Shown: in pieces, positions 17,117-25,526 of the stretch
Numbering within the stretch: position 1 is the first letter of the stretch
Layout: every line of letters starts with the position of its first letter
Source of the DNA: CAZAPO01 sp044841755
GTDB taxonomy: Bacteria > Bacteroidota > Bacteroidia > Flavobacteriales > Flavobacteriaceae
DNA: 64,000 nt
Assembly (NCBI GenBank): GCA_044841755.1
Contig: JAXOFM010000001.1
Coordinates: 682,001 to 746,000 of the forward strand
Direction of reading: 5' to 3'
Made by a program: the position numbers and the translations under genes
The notes under the pieces: generated by a model
What the model was told of the DNA's origin: nothing
The model's database searches: none
Seen by the model: the letters and a program-made list of their open reading frames with translations, nothing else

Positions 17117-18805
17117 ATGAGTAGAAAACATAAAGGAAGGACAAGAGCACAGGAAAGTTCAAATGCTATAGAACGCATGTACATTACGATGCGCCATTTA
17201 TTCAACAGGGGATTTTATAAACCTATGGGTATTTCTGGAGAAACATTAAGAGAAGCATTACTGCTTCTTAGACCAGAAATTTATGGATCTATAGCAGAAG
17301 AAAAGGCTGAACTTGACGGACTTCTTTATGTTATAGACAGGCTACCAAAGGGTATAGAAGAATGTCGTTTTATCAATCTTACCAGTGATGAAGGTTATGG
17401 AAGCTCACATTTTGAGGTAATAATTCCACCAAAAAGAAGAAGGAATTGCTACCGAATAGACGAAGAGCAAATGAATATTGAGATAACCAGAGGAAGATCT
17501 GAGATATACGATATTCTTACACACCTCACTTTTTTATTTATCGAATCTCACAAGATTAGCAAAAGAGTGATGATTAATGATAAAGGAGCTACTACAAGAG
17601 ATTGGACAAAACTCGAAAAAGCTATTCATACAGGAAAAAAGCTAACACAAAAAGAAAGAGAAATAGCTATCACGCATACCGGAAATATTCTTGGAAGAAC
17701 TTTTGAGGAACTAACAGAAGTGTATCCTTCTTTTGCCACCAAAGAACAACCAGACAGATTACTTCATGTTATCTATTGGTTAGGCAAGTTAGCTATTGAA
17801 GAAGCTGCTAAAAACGTAAAACGAACCGTTACATTTAGCCCAGTTTTAAGAGAAAGATTAGGACATCATATTCATGGAGAGATTTGGGCAGACAATATAA
17901 AGAAGACGCTCAAAGATAATGGGCTATTAGAAAGACCAATTCATATTATTAGTGCCAACCTACATAGTGTCATGAACACAATTCATGCTCCAAAAGCACT
18001 AAAAACTTTAGTTAGTAAAAAAGACATTTTTGAAGTTTATGAAAATTTAAGCAATTCAAAGAGTGAACAATTACGAAATAAAGTTACTCAAGAAGCGTTA
18101 AAATCTGGAATGATCTATATTAAAGACAGTTCAGGAACTAATATAGATGTTCAAATATTTGACACCGCAAAGATTGATCTAGAAGCAACAGGGTTGAGTT
18201 TAGCAAAAACTAGTAAAAAATCAGAAAATCCTGTTATCTTCGTAATGGATTATGCTTTTGGAGAACAAGCGTTTGAAACCATCGACGAATTTTTAAAACC
18301 GTATGGGAAAAATGCCTCGAAAGTTCATTTAAATGTTGAGTCGGTTTCCATAATGGGGAAAGCAGGAATATTAGAAGGAGGCAAGGGGGATATAATGATT
18401 CCGTCGGCGCATATTTTCGAGGGAACTGCGGATAATTATCCTTTTAATAATGAGCTTAATAAAGACGATTTAGAAGGATGTGGTGTTGACGTTTACGAAG
18501 GAGCAATGGTAACCGTTTTAGGGACTTCTCTGCAAAACAAGGAGATTTTAAAGTTCTTTCATGAATCAACCTGGGACGTGATCGGACTTGAAATGGAAGG
18601 AGCACATTACCAAAAAGCAATTCAATCTGCAGCCAAAATAAGAAAAAGCATAGATCCAGATGTTAAGGTTCGTTATGCATATTACGCTAGTGATAACCCT
18701 TTAGAAACAGGAAGCACATTAGCTTCAGGAGGTTTAGGAACAAGTGGTGTGAGGCCAACATATTTAATAACACGAAAAATATTAGAACAAATATTTAACC
18801 AATAA
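17117..18805 (+). CDS. DUF6909-type protein with nucleoside-phosphorylase-like C-terminal part
   Basis: The 562-residue product matches what I recall as DUF6909 in flavobacteria. The basic N-terminus (about 1-180) contains a helical segment rich in Arg. The middle (about 180-350) is helical. The C-terminal part (about 370-562) resembles PNP/UDP family enzymes: GDIMIPSAHIFEG, TVLGTSLQNKE, GLEMEGAHY with E492 and E494, and a late ASDNP. These recall the base- and ribose-binding blocks of AMP nucleosidase and MTA/SAH nucleosidase. A nucleosidase activity is an inference. It precedes the Wzz-like gene by two bases. Confidence 0.6.
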   Translation: MSRKHKGRTRAQESSNAIERMYITMRHLFNRGFYKPMGISGETLREALLLLRPEIYGSIAEEKAELDGLLYVIDRLPKGIEECRFINLTSDEGYGSSHFEVIIPPKRRRNCYRIDEEQMNIEITRGRSEIYDILTHLTFLFIESHKISKRVMINDKGATTRDWTKLEKAIHTGKKLTQKEREIAITHTGNILGRTFEELTEVYPSFATKEQPDRLLHVIYWLGKLAIEEAAKNVKRTVTFSPVLRERLGHHIHGEIWADNIKKTLKDNGLLERPIHIISANLHSVMNTIHAPKALKTLVSKKDIFEVYENLSNSKSEQLRNKVTQEALKSGMIYIKDSSGTNIDVQIFDTAKIDLEATGLSLAKTSKKSENPVIFVMDYAFGEQAFETIDEFLKPYGKNASKVHLNVESVSIMGKAGILEGGKGDIMIPSAHIFEGTADNYPFNNELNKDDLEGCGVDVYEGAMVTVLGTSLQNKEILKFFHESTWDVIGLEMEGAHYQKAIQSAAKIRKSIDPDVKVRYAYYASDNPLETGSTLASGGLGTSGVRPTYLITRKILEQIFNQ

Positions 18806-18807
18806 TC

Positions 18808-19896
18808 ATGAGCAAAAATCTACCCGAAACCCAACCATCAGAAGAAATAGATTTAGGACAATTATTTAAACTCATAGGAAATGCCTTTGAGCGTTTGTTC
18901 AAATTTATAGGAAATATTTTCTATAAATTGTTTTTAGTTTTTGTCTGGGGTGTTTTTTTCGTAAAAAGAAACTTCATTAAATTATTACTAGCTCTAATTA
19001 TTGGGGCTATTATTGGATTTATAAAAAAGACAACAGAAACACCTGTTTATAAAACCACCACAATAATAAAGCAAAATTACGACACAGGAGAACATCTTTA
19101 CAATATGATTTCATTTTACAATGACCTTTTTACCCAAAAAGATTCTATTTCCCTAAATAATAGTTTGGGAATTTCAGATGAAATTACTAATGAAGTTTTA
19201 TCTATTGAAATTACTTCAAATCTCACAGAAAACAGAAGGCTACAATTATATAATGATTATCTTAAATCTTTAGATTCGGTTTTAGCCGTTGAAATATCAT
19301 ATAAGGATTATATAGAAAATTCGAATGACTTTGATTACAATATTCAGAAAATAACCTTAAGAACAGAAAAAAAACGAAATTATTCAGATATATTGAAAAC
19401 AATTATTAAAAAGATTGCTGACAATGAATTTTATAAATCTCAGAGATCAAAAATAGTTTCAAAATTGTATGCTCAAGACACAGTTGTGCTTCAATCTTTA
19501 GAAGAGTCAAAGGCTCTTCAAGAAGTTTATAAAGAAGTGTTAAAAAAAGCAACAGAAAACCAGGATAATGCATCTAGATCTGGCACCACAAACATTACGT
19601 TCGAAGGAGAAGATAGCAAAGTAAGTACAAAAGAATATGAACTTATTAAAAGCGATATTTCTTTAAGACGAGAATTAGTTGATAATGAGGCTGATAGAAA
19701 GAATGTTGAGGAAATAATTGAAATAGTTTCAATTCAGGAAGGAGATGCTACTTTAGATAATAAAGCTTACCTGTTTGGAATAGAAACCAGCTGGATAATA
19801 TCTTTAAGCATAAAACTAGGTTTGATTACATTCGTTGTTCTATTATTAATAGAATGTATTAATTATCTAGAACGCTACAAAGAGCAGATATTATAA
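18808..19896 (+). CDS. Wzz-like polysaccharide chain-length/co-polymerase protein
   Basis: The 362-residue protein has a membrane segment near 55-75 following a helical, Phe-rich N-terminal part, a long helical periplasmic region (about 80-325) and a second membrane segment (about 328-350). This two-helix layout is that of Wzz/polysaccharide co-polymerases that set the length of Wzy-made chains. It lacks a C-terminal tyrosine kinase domain. As the first gene of the sugar locus its position also fits. Sequence identity to known Wzz is low, so the call rests on topology and context. Confidence 0.7.
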   Translation: MSKNLPETQPSEEIDLGQLFKLIGNAFERLFKFIGNIFYKLFLVFVWGVFFVKRNFIKLLLALIIGAIIGFIKKTTETPVYKTTTIIKQNYDTGEHLYNMISFYNDLFTQKDSISLNNSLGISDEITNEVLSIEITSNLTENRRLQLYNDYLKSLDSVLAVEISYKDYIENSNDFDYNIQKITLRTEKKRNYSDILKTIIKKIADNEFYKSQRSKIVSKLYAQDTVVLQSLEESKALQEVYKEVLKKATENQDNASRSGTTNITFEGEDSKVSTKEYELIKSDISLRRELVDNEADRKNVEEIIEIVSIQEGDATLDNKAYLFGIETSWIISLSIKLGLITFVVLLLIECINYLERYKEQIL

Positions 19897-19897
19897 G

Positions 19898-20902
19898 ATG
19901 ACTGTTTTAATAACAGGAGGAGCAGGATTTATAGGGTCTAATTTCATTCCTTATTTTTTAAAGGAACATCAAGATATACATGTTGTTAATTTGGATAAGC
20001 TCACTTATGCAGGCGAGCTTTCCAATTTAAAAGAAATCAAAGATCATATAAATTATACCTTCGTTGAAGGCGACATTTGTGATCGAGGTTTAGTAGAAAA
20101 CCTTTTTAAAGAATACAATTTTCAAGGAGTTATTCATTTTGCGGCAGAATCACATGTTGATAATTCAATTGAAGGACCAGAAGCATTTATCCAAACAAAC
20201 GTGTTAGGCACTTTTACGCTTTTAGATGTTGCACGAAAACACTGGATGGAAGCACCTTTTAAAACAAAAGAGGACTATAAAATGGCTAGATTTCATCATA
20301 TTTCTACTGATGAGGTTTATGGGTCTCTGGGAGAAACAGGATTATTTACGGAGAAAACCTCATATGCACCAAACAGCCCATACAGCGCTTCTAAAGCATC
20401 ATCTGATTTTGTGGTAAGAAGTTATTTTCACACCTATGGGATGAATGTGGTTACTACAAATTGTTCTAACAATTATGGCCCGAAGCAGCATGACGAAAAG
20501 TTAATTCCGACTATAATCAGGAAGGCATTAAGCAAACAATCGATTCCAATTTATGGAGATGGTAATAATGTGAGGGATTGGTTATATGTGTTTGATCACT
20601 GTAAGGGAATAGACTTGGTTTACCAAAAAGGAAAGAAAGGAGAAATGTATAATATTGGCGGGAAGAACGAAAAAACCAATTTGTATATTGCTCATACTAT
20701 TTGTGAGATTTTAGATGAAGTTGATCCTCAGGAGACATCATATAAAGAATTGATCACTTTCGTTTCAGACAGACCAGGACACGATTTCAGATACGCCATT
20801 GACGCCTCTAAAATAGAAAATGAACTGGGTTGGAAAGCTGATGAAAACTTTGAGACAGGTATAAGAAAGACTATAGATTGGTACTTAAAAAAGTATAAAT
20901 AG
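19898..20902 (+). CDS. rfbB: dTDP-glucose 4,6-dehydratase
   Basis: This extended short-chain dehydrogenase makes dTDP-4-keto-6-deoxyglucose, step two of dTDP-L-rhamnose synthesis. The 334-residue protein has the NAD loop GGAGFIGSN (7-15), the active-site STDEVYG (136-142) where Asp and Glu act in dehydration, and Y162-SASK166. Length is normal. The order rfbB-A-C-D follows, with gaps of 2, 0 and -4 bases, a compact rhamnose cassette. Confidence 0.97.
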   Translation: MTVLITGGAGFIGSNFIPYFLKEHQDIHVVNLDKLTYAGELSNLKEIKDHINYTFVEGDICDRGLVENLFKEYNFQGVIHFAAESHVDNSIEGPEAFIQTNVLGTFTLLDVARKHWMEAPFKTKEDYKMARFHHISTDEVYGSLGETGLFTEKTSYAPNSPYSASKASSDFVVRSYFHTYGMNVVTTNCSNNYGPKQHDEKLIPTIIRKALSKQSIPIYGDGNNVRDWLYVFDHCKGIDLVYQKGKKGEMYNIGGKNEKTNLYIAHTICEILDEVDPQETSYKELITFVSDRPGHDFRYAIDASKIENELGWKADENFETGIRKTIDWYLKKYK

Positions 20903-20904
20903 AA

Positions 20905-21765
20905 ATGAAAGGAATTATACTAGCTGGAGGCTCTGGAACCAGATTATACCCACTTACTAAGGTAGTGAGTAAACAGCTAATGCCTGTTTACGATAAGCCA
21001 ATGATTTACTATCCACTAAGTACCTTAATGTCGACTGGTATAAATGAGATTTTAATAATTTCCACCTCTATAGACATGCCTAGATTTAAGGAGCTTTTAG
21101 GTAATGGAGAAGCATACGGTTGTAGGTTTGAATATGCTGTTCAAGAAGAACCAAAAGGGCTTGCAGAAGCTTTTATTATTGGTGAGTCTTTTATTGGAGA
21201 TGACAAAGTAGCTCTAATTTTAGGAGATAATATTTTTTATGGCTCAGGACTTTCTAATAAGCTCAAATCAAGTAACAATCCAGAAGGAGGCATTATTTTT
21301 GCTTACCATGTTCAAGATCCGCAACGATATGGTGTGGTTGAATTTGATGCTGAAAATAAAGTGATATCTATTGAAGAAAAACCAATTGAACCTAAATCAA
21401 ACTTTGCTGTTCCAGGAATATATTTTTATGACAATAAAGTAGTTGAAATTGCAAAAAACATAAAACCAAGCAAACGAGGAGAGTTGGAAATAACCGATGT
21501 TAACAAAGCATATTTAAGCCAAGAAAGGTTGAAAGTTCAAATCCTTGATAAAGGCACAGCCTGGTTAGATACGGGAACTTTCCATTCGTTAATGCAAGCC
21601 TCACATTTTGTGCAAGTGATTGAAGAACGACAAGGATTAAAAATTGGCTGTATTGAAGAAGTGGCTTACAACCAAGGATTTATCAACAAAGCGCAACTCT
21701 TAGAGCTTGCAAAACCACTATTAAAAAGCGGCTATGGGAAATATCTTGAACAATTAATAGATTAG
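20905..21765 (+). CDS. rfbA: Glucose-1-phosphate thymidylyltransferase
   Basis: RfbA joins dTTP and glucose-1-phosphate, the first step to dTDP-rhamnose. The 286-residue protein shows the nucleotidyltransferase start LAGGSGTRLYPLT (5-17), the catalytic Lys in the VSKQLMPVYDKPM block, and the metal-binding ILGDNIFYG segment. The end WLDTGTFHSL matches the family. Length is normal (about 290). Confidence 0.97.
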   Translation: MKGIILAGGSGTRLYPLTKVVSKQLMPVYDKPMIYYPLSTLMSTGINEILIISTSIDMPRFKELLGNGEAYGCRFEYAVQEEPKGLAEAFIIGESFIGDDKVALILGDNIFYGSGLSNKLKSSNNPEGGIIFAYHVQDPQRYGVVEFDAENKVISIEEKPIEPKSNFAVPGIYFYDNKVVEIAKNIKPSKRGELEITDVNKAYLSQERLKVQILDKGTAWLDTGTFHSLMQASHFVQVIEERQGLKIGCIEEVAYNQGFINKAQLLELAKPLLKSGYGKYLEQLID

Positions 21766-22311
21766 ATGATAGCAGAAGAGATATATTTAAAAGGCTGTTT
21801 CATTTTAGCTCCAACTACTTATAGAGATCATCGAGGGTTGTTTTTTGAAAGTTATAATCAGCAAGCATTCGAGAAAATAATTGGAAGAAAAATAGACTTT
21901 ATTCAAGATAATCATTCAGTGTCTAATAAAGGAGTACTTAGAGGCTTGCATTATCAAAAAGGAGAATATGCTCAAGCAAAATTAATAAGAGTTGTAAAAG
22001 GTAGTGTATTAGATGTTTGTGTGGACATAAGACCAGAATCTGAAACTTTTGGCAAACATTTTTCAATTATTTTAGATGGAATTGATAATAAGCAATTATT
22101 TATTCCTAGAGGGTTCGCTCATGGATTTTTGTCTTTAGAAGACGAAACGATTTTTAATTATAAGTGCGATAATTATTATAACAAAGAAAGTGAAGCAGGC
22201 TTAAGATTTGATGATCCTAATTTAAACATTGATTGGAATTTCCCGTTGAATAACTTGATTCTTACAGAAAAAGACTTGCAATTACCAACACTTGAAAGCA
22301 TTATTAAATGA
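21766..22311 (+). CDS. rfbC: dTDP-4-dehydrorhamnose 3,5-epimerase
   Basis: RfbC epimerises C3 and C5 of the 4-keto sugar. The 181-residue cupin has DNHSVSNKGVLRGLHYQ with the catalytic H62, and the segment PRGFAHGFLSL plus FNYKCDNYY with the conserved Tyr. Its ATG directly follows the rfbA stop, and its stop overlaps the rfbD start by four bases. Confidence 0.96.
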   Translation: MIAEEIYLKGCFILAPTTYRDHRGLFFESYNQQAFEKIIGRKIDFIQDNHSVSNKGVLRGLHYQKGEYAQAKLIRVVKGSVLDVCVDIRPESETFGKHFSIILDGIDNKQLFIPRGFAHGFLSLEDETIFNYKCDNYYNKESEAGLRFDDPNLNIDWNFPLNNLILTEKDLQLPTLESIIK

Positions 22312-23099
22312 CGAAAAAAGTTTTGGTTACTGGTGCTAACGGTCAATTAGCAAAAACAATAAAGAAGCGCTACTACAAAAAGGCTGAAGGAGTTGATTTT
22401 ATTTTTCTATCAAAAGAGGAGTTAGATATTACCTACAAGAACCAAGTAGAAGACATTTTTAACGCTAATAACTTTAACTACTGTATTAATTGTGCGGCCT
22501 ACACAAATGTTGAACAAGCTGAAAAAACTCCAGAAACAGCTTTTCTAATCAATGCAGAAGCAGTCAAAAATGTGGCTTTAGCGTGTAAAGTATCAAACAC
22601 AATACTAATTCATATTTCCACTGATTATGTGTTTGATGGAGAAAAAGAAATTCCATATACTAAAGACGATAAACCAAACCCAATTAATGAGTATGGTAGA
22701 TCAAAGCTGCTAGGAGAGGAACATATTCAAAAAATACTGGAAAACTATTTCATAATCAGAACTTCATGGTTGTATTCAAAAGAGTTTGGGCATAATTTTT
22801 ACAGTACAGTTTTAAATGCAGTGAATAACAACAAACAACTAACTATTGATAATACTCAAAAAGGCTGTCCAACCAATACAAAGAACCTTGCAGATTATAT
22901 TTTAAGCATCATAGAACAAGATGTATCTTCTTTCGGAATTAAACATTTTTGTGACCAAGAAGAGATGACTTGGTACGAATTTGCCAAAAAAATACTGAGG
23001 GAGAAAAATTTAAATACAAAATTAAGCCTTGTAAAAGAGGGGAAATATCATACTTTTGCTAAAAGGCCGAGAAACTCGGTTCTTTTAAACACAAAATGA
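22308..23099 (+). CDS. rfbD: dTDP-4-dehydrorhamnose reductase, C-terminally short
   Basis: RfbD reduces dTDP-4-keto-L-rhamnose with NAD(P)H, the last step of the cassette. The 263-residue product has the GANGQLA loop (8-14), HISTDYVFDGE, the catalytic Tyr/Lys in EYGRSKLLGE, and RTSWLYS. It stops soon after RPRNSVL, a point where family members continue for about 25-30 residues. No frame in the 17 bases before wecB restores that tail, so this is a true shortening, not a simple frameshift. The active site is intact, so activity may remain. Confidence 0.9.
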   Translation: MTKKVLVTGANGQLAKTIKKRYYKKAEGVDFIFLSKEELDITYKNQVEDIFNANNFNYCINCAAYTNVEQAEKTPETAFLINAEAVKNVALACKVSNTILIHISTDYVFDGEKEIPYTKDDKPNPINEYGRSKLLGEEHIQKILENYFIIRTSWLYSKEFGHNFYSTVLNAVNNNKQLTIDNTQKGCPTNTKNLADYILSIIEQDVSSFGIKHFCDQEEMTWYEFAKKILREKNLNTKLSLVKEGKYHTFAKRPRNSVLLNTK

Positions 23100-23116
23100 C
23101 CCCATAACTATTATAA

Positions 23117-24262
23117 ATGAAGAGAAAAGCACTAATCGTTTTTGGAACTCGCCCTGAAGCCATAAAAATGGCACCATTGGTTAAGGAGTTTAAGTCTAAT
23201 TCTAATTTTTTCGACACAAAAGTTTGTATTACGGCACAGCATAGAGAAATGTTAGATCAAGTGTTGTCATTCTTTGAGATCACGCCAGATTACGATTTAA
23301 ATCTAATGAAACCAAATCAAAACCTTTATGGCTTAACAGCAGATATTTTAACAAACCTAAAACCTGTTTTAGAAGATTTTAAGCCTGATTACGTTTTTGT
23401 TCATGGTGATACTACTACGACTATGGCTACAAGTTTAGCAGCGTTTTATGCTGGGGCGAAAATATGTCATGTAGAAGCTGGATTAAGAACGTTTAATATG
23501 TTATCTCCATTCCCTGAGGAGATGAACAGATCTGTGACAGGAGTAGTGACTAACTTTCATTTTGCACCTACAGATACCTCAAAGAACAATCTTTTAGCCG
23601 AAAACAAAAAGGAATCAGCTATTATAATCACTGGGAATACAGTTATTGATGCGCTTTTGCAAAGTGTTAATAAGGTAAATGCAGATAATTATGAGGATAA
23701 AGAGGTAAAACACCTCAAAGAAAACCTTGACTTTAATAAGCGAATCATTTTAGTAACTGGACATCGACGGGAAAATCACGGACAAGGATTTATAAACATT
23801 TGTGAAGCTTTAAAGGAGATCGCAGAAAACAATAGCGACTGTGAAATTGTATATCCTGTGCATTTAAATCCTAATGTTCAGAAACCAGTTTATGAAATGT
23901 TAGATGGAGTTTCTAATATTCAATTGATTGATCCGTTGTCTTACCCAGCTTTTGTGTGGTTAATGGAAAAATCATATTTAATAATCACTGATAGCGGAGG
24001 TGTTCAAGAAGAAGCTCCAAGCCTTGGAAAGCCGGTTCTTGTGATGAGAGACACTACCGAAAGACCAGAAGCAGTTGAAGCGGGAACTGTTAGGTTAGTG
24101 GGAACAGATAGATACAAAATTGTAAGTGAAGCAAATGGGTTATTACATAACAAGGAAGCATATAAGCAAATGAGTATGTTACATAATCCTTATGGCGATG
24201 GAAAAGCCTGTGAAAGAATAGTTGCTCATTTAAAAGAACTAAAAGTAGAATTAGTAGAGTAG
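23117..24262 (+). CDS. wecB: UDP-N-acetylglucosamine 2-epimerase (non-hydrolysing)
   Basis: WecB interconverts UDP-GlcNAc and UDP-ManNAc. The 381-residue protein shows the GT-B fold markers of the family: GTRPEAIKMAPL at the N-terminus, HGDTTTTMA, HVEAGLRTF, FPEEMNR, GHRREN and TDSGGVQEEAP. All are well preserved. It pairs with the next gene, wecC, one base downstream, for UDP-ManNAcA supply. Confidence 0.97.
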   Translation: MKRKALIVFGTRPEAIKMAPLVKEFKSNSNFFDTKVCITAQHREMLDQVLSFFEITPDYDLNLMKPNQNLYGLTADILTNLKPVLEDFKPDYVFVHGDTTTTMATSLAAFYAGAKICHVEAGLRTFNMLSPFPEEMNRSVTGVVTNFHFAPTDTSKNNLLAENKKESAIIITGNTVIDALLQSVNKVNADNYEDKEVKHLKENLDFNKRIILVTGHRRENHGQGFINICEALKEIAENNSDCEIVYPVHLNPNVQKPVYEMLDGVSNIQLIDPLSYPAFVWLMEKSYLIITDSGGVQEEAPSLGKPVLVMRDTTERPEAVEAGTVRLVGTDRYKIVSEANGLLHNKEAYKQMSMLHNPYGDGKACERIVAHLKELKVELVE

Positions 24263-24263
24263 T

Positions 24264-25484
24264 ATGAAAAAAACATTTACTCCAGAAGTTGTAATGATTG
24301 GCTTGGGCTATATAGGCTTGCCAACAGCAGCCTTAATTGCTCAAAACAAAACCAGCGTTTTAGGCGTTGATATTAACCAAGAAGTGGTTAATACTGTAAA
24401 TAATGGGGAAGTTCACATTGTGGAACCCGAACTTGATAAAGCTGTTGCCAATGCAGTTAGTGAGGGATATTTGAAAGCGGCTACAAAAGCTCAAGGAGCA
24501 ACAACATATTTGATAGTAGTTCCCACACCCTTTAAAGGAAAAAACGAACCAGACATTTCTTTTGTTGAAGCGGCCACCAAGGGAATAATACCCTTATTGA
24601 AAGAAGGAGATCTATATATTATTGAGTCAACCTCGCCAATAGGAACAACAGAGAAAATGGCAGAGTTGATCTTTTCACAAAGACCAGAATTAAAAGATAA
24701 ATTACATATTGCATATTGCCCTGAAAGAGTATTACCAGGAAACGTAATGTATGAGTTGGTTAATAATGATAGGGTAATAGGTGGTGTTGATGAGGCTTCT
24801 ACAGAAAAAGCAACCAAGTTTTATAGCAGGTATGTTAAAGGAAAACTACATAAAACAAATGCCAGAACAGCAGAAATGTGTAAACTAGTTGAAAACTCCT
24901 CCAGAGATGTACAAATAGCCTTTGCTAACGAGCTGTCACTTATTTGCGACAAAGCTGATATTAATGTTTGGGAGCTTATAGCATTAGCAAACAAACACCC
25001 AAGAGTTAGTATACTACAACCCGGTTGTGGTGTTGGCGGACACTGTATTGCGGTTGACCCTTATTTTATAGTGTCAGACTATCCAATGGAATCTCAAATT
25101 ATTGGTAAAGCAAGAGAGATTAACAACTATAAATCTTTTTGGTGTGCCGAAAAAGTAAAGAACGCAAAACTTGAGTTTGAACTTAAACACGGCAGAAAAC
25201 CAAGTATCGCATTAATGGGGCTTGCATTTAAACCAAATATTGATGATTTAAGGGAATCACCAGCTAAATATATTGCCCAAAAAGTATTGCAGAATGCTAA
25301 TGATGAAGAATACTATATTGTAGAACCTAATATAGAAACCCATAAAGTATTTAAGCTTACTAGCTACCAAGATGCTTTTGATAATGCAGATATTGTTGCG
25401 TTTTTAGTTGCTCATGATGAATTTAAAACACTTAAAATGGCTAAGGAGAAAATAATCCTTGACTTTTGTGGTATCATCAAATAG
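24264..25484 (+). CDS. wecC: UDP-N-acetyl-D-mannosamine dehydrogenase
   Basis: WecC oxidises UDP-ManNAc to UDP-ManNAcA with NAD. The 406-residue protein has the Rossmann loop GLGYIGLP, the VPTPF block, STSPIGTTE, and the catalytic region QPGCGVGGHC with C255 (candidate thiohemiacetal cysteine) and C260. The C-terminal domain contains GLAFKPNIDDLRESP. It could act on UDP-GlcNAc as WbpA-like enzymes do, but the adjacent wecB favours ManNAc. Confidence 0.92.
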   Translation: MKKTFTPEVVMIGLGYIGLPTAALIAQNKTSVLGVDINQEVVNTVNNGEVHIVEPELDKAVANAVSEGYLKAATKAQGATTYLIVVPTPFKGKNEPDISFVEAATKGIIPLLKEGDLYIIESTSPIGTTEKMAELIFSQRPELKDKLHIAYCPERVLPGNVMYELVNNDRVIGGVDEASTEKATKFYSRYVKGKLHKTNARTAEMCKLVENSSRDVQIAFANELSLICDKADINVWELIALANKHPRVSILQPGCGVGGHCIAVDPYFIVSDYPMESQIIGKAREINNYKSFWCAEKVKNAKLEFELKHGRKPSIALMGLAFKPNIDDLRESPAKYIAQKVLQNANDEEYYIVEPNIETHKVFKLTSYQDAFDNADIVAFLVAHDEFKTLKMAKEKIILDFCGIIK

Positions 25485-25502
25485 TCCAGTTTAAAACTAG
25501 AC
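25484..25502. repeat. Imperfect hairpin at the end of wecC
   Basis: Arms GTCCAGTTT and AAACTAGAC (one mismatch) flank a single A and begin on the last base of the wecC stop. No T run follows. It is the only inverted repeat I see between the nucleotide-sugar genes and the acyltransferase module, so it may attenuate transcription or stabilise the upstream mRNA end. Confidence 0.4.
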
Positions 25503-25526
25503 AGAGATAGACCGATAAATTAAAGT

